From Deltaproteobacteria bacterium (GTDB taxonomy: Bacteria > Desulfobacterota > GWC2-55-46), in the NCBI GenBank assembly GCA_015075075.1, contig JABTVA010000018.1:1-51945 (forward strand): a stretch of DNA of 51,945 nt, in the 5' to 3' direction. A program made the translations under genes and the position numbers. The notes under the pieces are model-generated. The model saw only the letters and a list, made by a program, of their open reading frames with translations. It was not told where the DNA came from and ran no database searches. Shown piece after piece: positions 46,938-51,945 of this stretch; position 1 is the first letter of the stretch; each line of letters starts with the position of its first letter.

Positions 46938-47684
46938 AATCAGCCTCCTTTTTTTATCTAAAAGGTCCCTTGCCGCCAGTTTAAGCTCCGGGTGGAGGGT
47001 ATTGTCCTCGGCTATTTCCTCAAGGTCCTGGGCAAGGAGGCCCTCGATAAGGGCCATCGACACCCTCGGAAAGGCGTACGGGTTTCTCGATACGGCCTTA
47101 AGTACCTCGTACCTGCCGGACCATTTCCCGTGCAGGGCGACGAGCTTCAGGACATGCGGCGAGTTTGGCCGCCTGGAGGCGATCTTCAAGACCTCCCGCT
47201 CGGTTATCCTGGGGTTATTGAGGAGGTTCGTTACGATGATTGGGTCCGGATCGGAAAGGAGCCTCTCGATGTCCTTGTAGCGGTGAGATTTAGAGAGACT
47301 TCTCCGTTCTCCGAGTGAGAGGTGTTCTGTCTTGACGAATTCCTCTTCCTCATAGCCGCTCACCCCGCCCCTTAATGGCTCGATATCGTTAAAGAGCCTC
47401 TCTACCCTCGATAGATTCAGCCTGATGGCCGCAAGATAAATGGAATCATATGCGGTGCGGCCAAGCGCGCAACCGAGCGCGTCATGGTCCACCATCATGG
47501 CGCGGACTATCGACGCGCCAGTGTCGCGGGGGTCCATCCCGTAGATTATCTCGATGAGGTTGGCGGCGTCCTCGGGCGGGAGGGCGGCCAGGGTCCTTGC
47601 GAAGAGCCCGAGCCTCATGCTTTTCTCGGGCAGGGCCGAAAGGCCGGAAAGGAGGTCCTCTGCTATGCCCTCAAGGCGGCGCAT
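46923..47684 (-). CDS. Helical-repeat protein, DUF2336/HEAT-like
   Basis: The 253 residues are all helical, without a signal peptide. The second half has repeats such as PIIVTNLLNNPRITEREVLKIAS and YEVLKAVSRNPYAFPRVSMALIEG, a pattern like DUF2336 or HEAT-type units known from Desulfobacterota. Function unknown, probably protein binding. It starts 18 bases after the zinc-ribbon gene and probably shares its transcript. Its last codons (LIKGNH-stop) lie in the outer arm of dispersed element copy 3, so the C-terminus may have been altered by the element. Confidence 0.75.
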   Translation of the reverse strand: MRRLEGIAEDLLSGLSALPEKSMRLGLFARTLAALPPEDAANLIEIIYGMDPRDTGASIVRAMMVDHDALGCALGRTAYDSIYLAAIRLNLSRVERLFNDIEPLRGGVSGYEEEEFVKTEHLSLGERRSLSKSHRYKDIERLLSDPDPIIVTNLLNNPRITEREVLKIASRRPNSPHVLKLVALHGKWSGRYEVLKAVSRNPYAFPRVSMALIEGLLAQDLEEIAEDNTLHPELKLAARDLLDKKRRLIKGNH

Positions 47685-47702
47685 AGAGTTTCCGAAGGGC
47701 GG

Positions 47703-49045
47703 TTACCTTACGATGTCTATGCCGTACTCGGCCACTCCATCCGCCTCGGTAAAGACGACCATCACAGGCACCGTGCCCCTGGGCGGTATGACGCCGCCGG
47801 ACGGGTCCTTGAAGGCCCTGAGGAGGTCTTCCCTGGAAAGACTGTTTACCTCCTCCAACGATACCACCCTGCCGGGCGATACGGAGCGCGAGCCCAGCTT
47901 TTTGCCGCTCCGGTCGTAGATGGCCCCGGTTGCGGCCTTTATCTCCTGCGGCTCTTCGGTCAGGTTCCTTACGCGCGCCTGGATGACGAATATCCTTCCG
48001 ATATTGCTGTTCTCGGCGTAGTAGCCTTCTATGGTCTCTATGCCTACGGTCTTGACCTTCGCTTCTCCGGGCGTAAGCGCCTGCGCGAGCTTGTCTATGG
48101 CCCCGGTGAAGTAAACGAGGCCGCCTCCTATCAGCACTATAAGGACGGCTATTATGAGTCCGAAAGAGGCGGGCCGTTGCGGGGCCGCTTTATTGCCTCC
48201 CCTCTCCCGCGCCTCTTCCTCGCCGCTATCCTCAAAGGCCGGAAGGTCTTCTCTCGAAAGGTTCTGGGAGAGTATATCCTTGAAATCGTCCCCGGGGCCT
48301 TTGCTTGCCCTTTCAGGGGCAAGTACTCCTGGCGTAGTCGGAGGCGGAAGGGTGGACGCTTTTTCATTGGCTGCCCTGCTGTTTGCGGCGCCTCTGCCGC
48401 TAAAGCGCCCTGGAGGGAAGGGGCCGCCTCTCTCTTGACGAGCTCAGGGGTATCGAAGCTGAAGTTTATATCGTCCTCTTCCTCTTTTGATTCCTCTTTT
48501 ATCGACTCCCTTTCCTCTTCGGCATGGCAATCCTTTTCAGGGCCTTCGAAGCCGAAGCTGAAATCGTCCTTCTCATCCCCGAGGCCCCATTCAGTTTTTT
48601 CTTCCTGGTCTTTGCCTTCGGGGCTGAACTCGAAGCCCTGGCCTGTTACGTCCCCGGAATCGACCCTGTCCGAGCCGGTATCCGGCCCGGCATCCTGACC
48701 GAAGCCGCCTTCCGTCTCCGGCTCGTTTACAGGCTCGTGCGCGGCGGCCTCCCGGCCCTCGCTCCCTTCAGAGCCCTCCCTGAAGTCAAAGGCGAGGTTC
48801 TCTCTTTTTTCATCTTTGCCGGACTTCCGCCCGGCCTTATCCCGCCTCGGCGCATCCGCTTGAGCTACGGCTTCGCCTCCAGCGGCCCCGAAGATATCTT
48901 CCAGCTGTATCTCCTCGACCGGCGGAGGGGGGGCGGCCATGAAGACGTTCTGGCATTTGGTGCACCGGACCCTTACCCCCTTGCCGGTTATTCGTGAATC
49001 GTCCAGGCGGAACTTTGTGCCGCACCTGTCGCACTGTATTATCAT
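47703..49045 (-). CDS. MJ0042-type zinc-ribbon protein with DUF3426-like periplasmic domain (frameshifted in assembly)
   Basis: About 447 codons. The N-terminus is an MJ0042 zinc ribbon (CDRCGTKFRLDDSRI...VRVRCTKCQNVF). A long acidic, low-complexity cytoplasmic linker follows (rich in E, G, D), then one membrane helix (LIIAVLIVLIGGGLVYF), then a beta-rich domain (GRIFVIQARVRNLTEEP, VFTEADGVAEYGIDI) like DUF3426. This zinc ribbon + linker + helix + beta-domain order is common in Desulfobacterota and Myxococcota; its role is unknown. The frame changes once at about 48370-48440 in the linker. It starts at ATG 49045 and leads the gene at 46923. Confidence 0.82.
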
Positions 49046-49178
49046 TCTTCTCCCCTGCGTTTGAGGGTTAGGTTATTTGTAAATATGTAGCACACCGGAG
49101 AACCCCAATTCAAGTCCAACTCCGCTTGACACCGGAGGGCCGGGATTATATGCTTTACTAAAATTGGAAGCCTCCCGG

Positions 49179-49736
49179 ATGAACCTAAAGCCCTGCATCC
49201 CGCAAGAAGCGATAGACGAGACGGTAAAGCGGCTCGCCGCCGAGATAAATAACGATTACAGGGGACGGACTCCCTTGCTCGTGGGCGTGCTCAAGGGCGC
49301 GTTTCTTTTCCTCTCGGACCTAGTACGGAAGCTCGATATCGAGCACGAGGTAGACTTCATCCAGACCGCCTGCTACGGGCACCGCGACACCCCGGCAGCG
49401 GACGTCCTTATAGTCCGGGACATAACCGCTGACCTCCTCGGGCGCGACGTGATAATTGTGGAGGACATCATAGACAGGGGGCACACCGCAAAGGCGCTCA
49501 TGACGTACTTCTCCGACAGGGGCGCGGCCTCCATAAGGCTCTGCACGCTTCTTAAGCGCGAAGGCGGGGCCCCGGGGCTAGCCCCGGGGCTTAAGGCCGA
49601 CTACACGGGAGCGGTCATCGGGCCCGGCTTTGTCGTAGGCTACGGAATGGATTACAAGGAGAGGTTGAGGGGCCTTCCAGGCCTCTACACCATTCAGGAA
49701 GAGGGGGAAACGTGGATGGACCTGCCAGGCTCATAG
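49179..49736 (+). CDS. hpt: Hypoxanthine phosphoribosyltransferase
   Basis: Purine salvage: joins hypoxanthine or guanine to PRPP. The 185 residues have LLVGVLKGAFLFLSDL, VDFIQ, and the PRPP site IIVEDIIDRGHTAKAL, then VVGYGMDYKERLRGLPGLYTI. ATG 49179 (MNLKPCIPQEA) is the likely start; an in-frame TTG at 49164 would add five residues. A Gly/Pro/Leu insertion (GGAPGLAPGL) in the late loop is encoded by a 22-base perfect DNA palindrome. It overlaps the next gene by 25 bases. Confidence 0.95.
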   Translation: MNLKPCIPQEAIDETVKRLAAEINNDYRGRTPLLVGVLKGAFLFLSDLVRKLDIEHEVDFIQTACYGHRDTPAADVLIVRDITADLLGRDVIIVEDIIDRGHTAKALMTYFSDRGAASIRLCTLLKREGGAPGLAPGLKADYTGAVIGPGFVVGYGMDYKERLRGLPGLYTIQEEGETWMDLPGS

Positions 49737-51268
49737 AGGGGCTTTTAAGGCCCGAGGCGCACCCTGAGCGCCCCGGAGAGATAGAACTCCGCCAGACCCA
49801 CGTCTCGTATCTCCTGTTCACGCCGGATTTCGTCTACAAGATAAAAAAGCCCGTTGACTTCGGGTTCCTGGACTTTACCACCCTCGAGAAGCGCCGCTTT
49901 TTCTGCGAGGAGGAGGTGAAGCTCAACCGCCGGCTCGCGCCTGGCGCATACCTGGGGGTCTCGCAGATAACGGAGAAGGGCGGGGCCTTTTTCGTGGACG
50001 GGCCGGGGAAGACCGTCGAATACGCGGTCAAGATGAAGAGGCTCGACAACGGGAAGTGCCTCTCGACTCTCATCGCGTCTGACAGGGCTACGCCTGAGAC
50101 GTTAGCGCAAGTCGCGCGCGCCATAGCCTCTTTTCATCTAAAGGCCCGCACGGACGCGCATATCTCCGGCTTCGGCTCGATAGAGACCATAAAAGGGAAT
50201 ACCGGCGAGAACTTCTCCCAGACCCTGCCTTTCATCGGAAAGACCCTTAGCGAGCGGCTCCATGAGCTGATACGGGACTATACAGAGGGCTTCCTTTCCT
50301 TCGAGGCCCCGCTCCTTCATAGCAGGACAAAAAACGGCTTCATAAGGGACTGCCACGGCGACATCCATTCCGAGCACGTCTTCATCGACGGCGGAGTCCA
50401 GATAATCGACTGCATAGAATTCAACGAGCGCTTCAGGTACTCGGACGTTGTCGCCGATGCCGCCTTTCTCTCGATGGACCTCGATTTCCTGAACAGGCAC
50501 GGCCTTTCCACCGCCTTCGACGACGCGTACTTCCATGAAACCGGGGACTACGAAGGCGGCCGCCTCATGGACTTCTACAGGTGCTACCGCGCCTTTGTCA
50601 GGGGCAAGGTCGAGGGCTTCAAGGCCTCGGAGCCGGAGGTCAAGGAGGCCGAGAAGGAAGCCTCGTTCCTCCGCGCCGTCTACCATTTCCACCTCTCCGG
50701 GCTCTACGCCGCGGGCGGTTTCAGGCCCATGCTCCTCATAGTCTCAGGCCCTTCGGGGACCGGAAAATCCACTCTGGCCGCTGAAATAGCCGGGCATACC
50801 GGTTTCGTCCACCTCTCTTCGGACGCGGTCAGGAAGGAGTTGGCAGGGATCTCCCCCGGCGAGAGGAGGAAGGAGCCCTTCGGAGAGGGCATTTATTCCG
50901 AGGACTTTACCGAAAGGACGTACGACGAGCTCATAAGGCGCGCTTCGGACCTGCTGGAAAAGGGCCGCTCCGTCCTCCTGGACGCGACGTTCGGGAAGCG
51001 GAAGCACCTTCTAAGGGCCAGGGAAATGGCGGCCCGGAAGCACGTTATCGTCAACACCGTCGAATGCACGGCCCGGAATTCCACGATACGGGAGCGCCTC
51101 CGGGCGAGGCTCGCCGAGCCGGGCATGGCGGTCTCTGACGCGGACTGGGACATCTTTCTCAGGCAGAAGGCCCTCTTCGAGCAGATATCCGGGCCTCACA
51201 TCGTTTCCTGGGCAGAGGACCCCTTCCCGGAGCGGGTCAGGAACATATTCTCCGCAATTTTCGGTTGA
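49712..51268 (+). CDS. APH-like kinase fused to P-loop ATPase
   Basis: The 518 residues have an N-terminal aminoglycoside-phosphotransferase-like domain (FVYKIKKPVDFGFLDF, the catalytic loop DCHGDIHSEHVF, then IIDCIEFNERFRYSDVVAD) and, from about 345, an AAA_33-type P-loop kinase (LLIVSGPSGTGKSTLA, LSSDAVRKELAG, LLDATFGKRKHL). This two-domain protein is known as an uncharacterised fusion in many bacteria; the substrate is unknown. The start is GTG 49712 behind GAGGGGGA, inside the end of hpt. Confidence 0.9.
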   Translation: MDGPARLIEGLLRPEAHPERPGEIELRQTHVSYLLFTPDFVYKIKKPVDFGFLDFTTLEKRRFFCEEEVKLNRRLAPGAYLGVSQITEKGGAFFVDGPGKTVEYAVKMKRLDNGKCLSTLIASDRATPETLAQVARAIASFHLKARTDAHISGFGSIETIKGNTGENFSQTLPFIGKTLSERLHELIRDYTEGFLSFEAPLLHSRTKNGFIRDCHGDIHSEHVFIDGGVQIIDCIEFNERFRYSDVVADAAFLSMDLDFLNRHGLSTAFDDAYFHETGDYEGGRLMDFYRCYRAFVRGKVEGFKASEPEVKEAEKEASFLRAVYHFHLSGLYAAGGFRPMLLIVSGPSGTGKSTLAAEIAGHTGFVHLSSDAVRKELAGISPGERRKEPFGEGIYSEDFTERTYDELIRRASDLLEKGRSVLLDATFGKRKHLLRAREMAARKHVIVNTVECTARNSTIRERLRARLAEPGMAVSDADWDIFLRQKALFEQISGPHIVSWAEDPFPERVRNIFSAIFG

Positions 51269-51301
51269 GCCGTCCAAGCCTTATGTGTTTTAATCTCCAG
51301 T

Positions 51302-51945
51302 ATGGGCAAGGCGATAGTCCTCTTGAGCGGCGGCATGGACAGCACTGTAACCGCGGCCTTTGCCGCAAAAAAGGGCGGGTGCGCGTTCCTGCACGTGAAC
51401 TACGGCCAGAGGACCGAGTCAAGGGAGCTTAAGTCGTTTAACGCCATAGCCGATTTCTACGGCGTAACTGAAAGGCTCGTGGTCGATATAAGCCACCTTA
51501 GGCTCATAGGCGGCTCGGCCCTGACCGACAGAAATATCGATGTGCCGGGCGGGGAGCTCGAGAGAAAAGATGTGCCAGCGACCTATGTCCCGTTCAGGAA
51601 CGCGCACCTCCTTTCAATAGCCGTCTCATGGGCCGAGGTTACCGGGGCAAAGGAGATATACATCGGCGCGGTCGAGGAGGACGGCTCCGGTTACCCGGAC
51701 TGCACGCTCGATTTTTTCAAGTCATTCGAGATAGCGGCGAACCTCGGCACCAGGCCTGAGACGAGGATAACGATAGTAGCCCCTCTGATAAGCCTCAGAA
51801 AATCCGATATAGTAAAAAAGGGCGTTGAGCTCGGGGCGCCGTTCCATCTTACATGGTCCTGCTACAGCGACGAGGAGGCCGCCTGCGGGGAGTGCGACTC
51901 GTGCCTCCTCCGGCTCCGGGGTTTCAGGGAGGCAGGGGTAACGGA
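51302..51945 (+). CDS. queC: 7-cyano-7-deazaguanine synthase (3' end beyond window)
   Basis: Makes preQ0 in the queuosine pathway from 7-carboxy-7-deazaguanine, ATP and ammonia. I translated about 214 residues; the frame is open to the right edge. The N-type PP-loop is LLSGGMDSTVTAA near residues 7-19, followed by HVNYGQRTESRE, VPFRNAHLLSIAVS, GAVEEDGSGYPDC, and the zinc cysteines in CYSDEEAACGECDSCLLR. It lies 33 bases after the kinase/ATPase gene and may be in its operon. Confidence 0.95.
   Translation, partial: MGKAIVLLSGGMDSTVTAAFAAKKGGCAFLHVNYGQRTESRELKSFNAIADFYGVTERLVVDISHLRLIGGSALTDRNIDVPGGELERKDVPATYVPFRNAHLLSIAVSWAEVTGAKEIYIGAVEEDGSGYPDCTLDFFKSFEIAANLGTRPETRITIVAPLISLRKSDIVKKGVELGAPFHLTWSCYSDEEAACGECDSCLLRLRGFREAGVT

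Overview
The window comes from a Gram-negative, high-GC bacterium. It carries TonB-type, TatA and outer-membrane beta-barrel genes, the gap-pgk-tpiA-secG-tRNA-Leu order, and heavy use of ATA (Ile) and AGG (Arg) codons. Gene content and style fit the Desulfobacterota ('Deltaproteobacteria') or Nitrospirota better than the classical Proteobacteria. This placement is inferred from gene content only. The sequence looks like a draft or metagenome contig: many essential genes carry clustered single-base indels (ppdK, smc, gap and others), so most broken genes here are probably consensus errors and not true pseudogenes.

Layout. 1-9.1 kb: a membrane sensor histidine kinase with a periplasmic CxxCH haem motif (cut by the left edge), gpsA and gyrA on the minus strand, then ppdK on plus. 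9.3-13.6 kb: a three-gene plus-strand cluster of a membrane-anchored HEAT-repeat protein, a processive family-2 glycosyltransferase and a TPR/beta-barrel outer-membrane protein, which looks like an exopolysaccharide synthesis and export unit. 13.6-23 kb: a roadblock/LC7 protein and smc on minus, a small secreted protein on plus, then a giant membrane-anchored coiled-coil protein with a C-terminal LysM domain and a long internal duplication. 23.3-28.2 kb: aroD, gap, pgk, tpiA, secG and tRNA-Leu(GAG), followed by an odd structured repeat that copies the tRNA 3' end.

28.5-34.6 kb is a metal-response island. A minus operon (isoprenylcysteine-methyltransferase-like protein, His-rich membrane protein, His-rich secreted protein) and a plus operon (YHS protein, two tiny membrane proteins, a Cu+-type P1B-ATPase with two YHS domains, a methyltransferase) diverge from one control region. 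In it, two near-identical 17-bp palindromes each fill the spacer of one of the two opposed promoters.

34.9-52 kb: an acyltransferase/alpha-beta hydrolase fusion, a VanX-type D,D-dipeptidase, bacterioferritin and its ferredoxin bfd behind a strong Fur box, uppP, a TPR protein, nadE, glycerate kinase, a GT-C-like membrane protein, a TonB-like protein interrupted by an in-frame TAG, tatA, a helical-repeat protein and an MJ0042 zinc-ribbon/DUF3426-like protein, hpt, a kinase/P-loop ATPase fusion, and queC cut by the right edge.

Across the window lie three copies of a roughly 140-bp nested-palindrome intergenic element: before ppdK, before gap, and at the end of the gene at 46.9 kb. There are also a separate hairpin element beside gyrA and a C-rich hairpin element. 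No CRISPR array, insertion sequence or prophage gene was seen.
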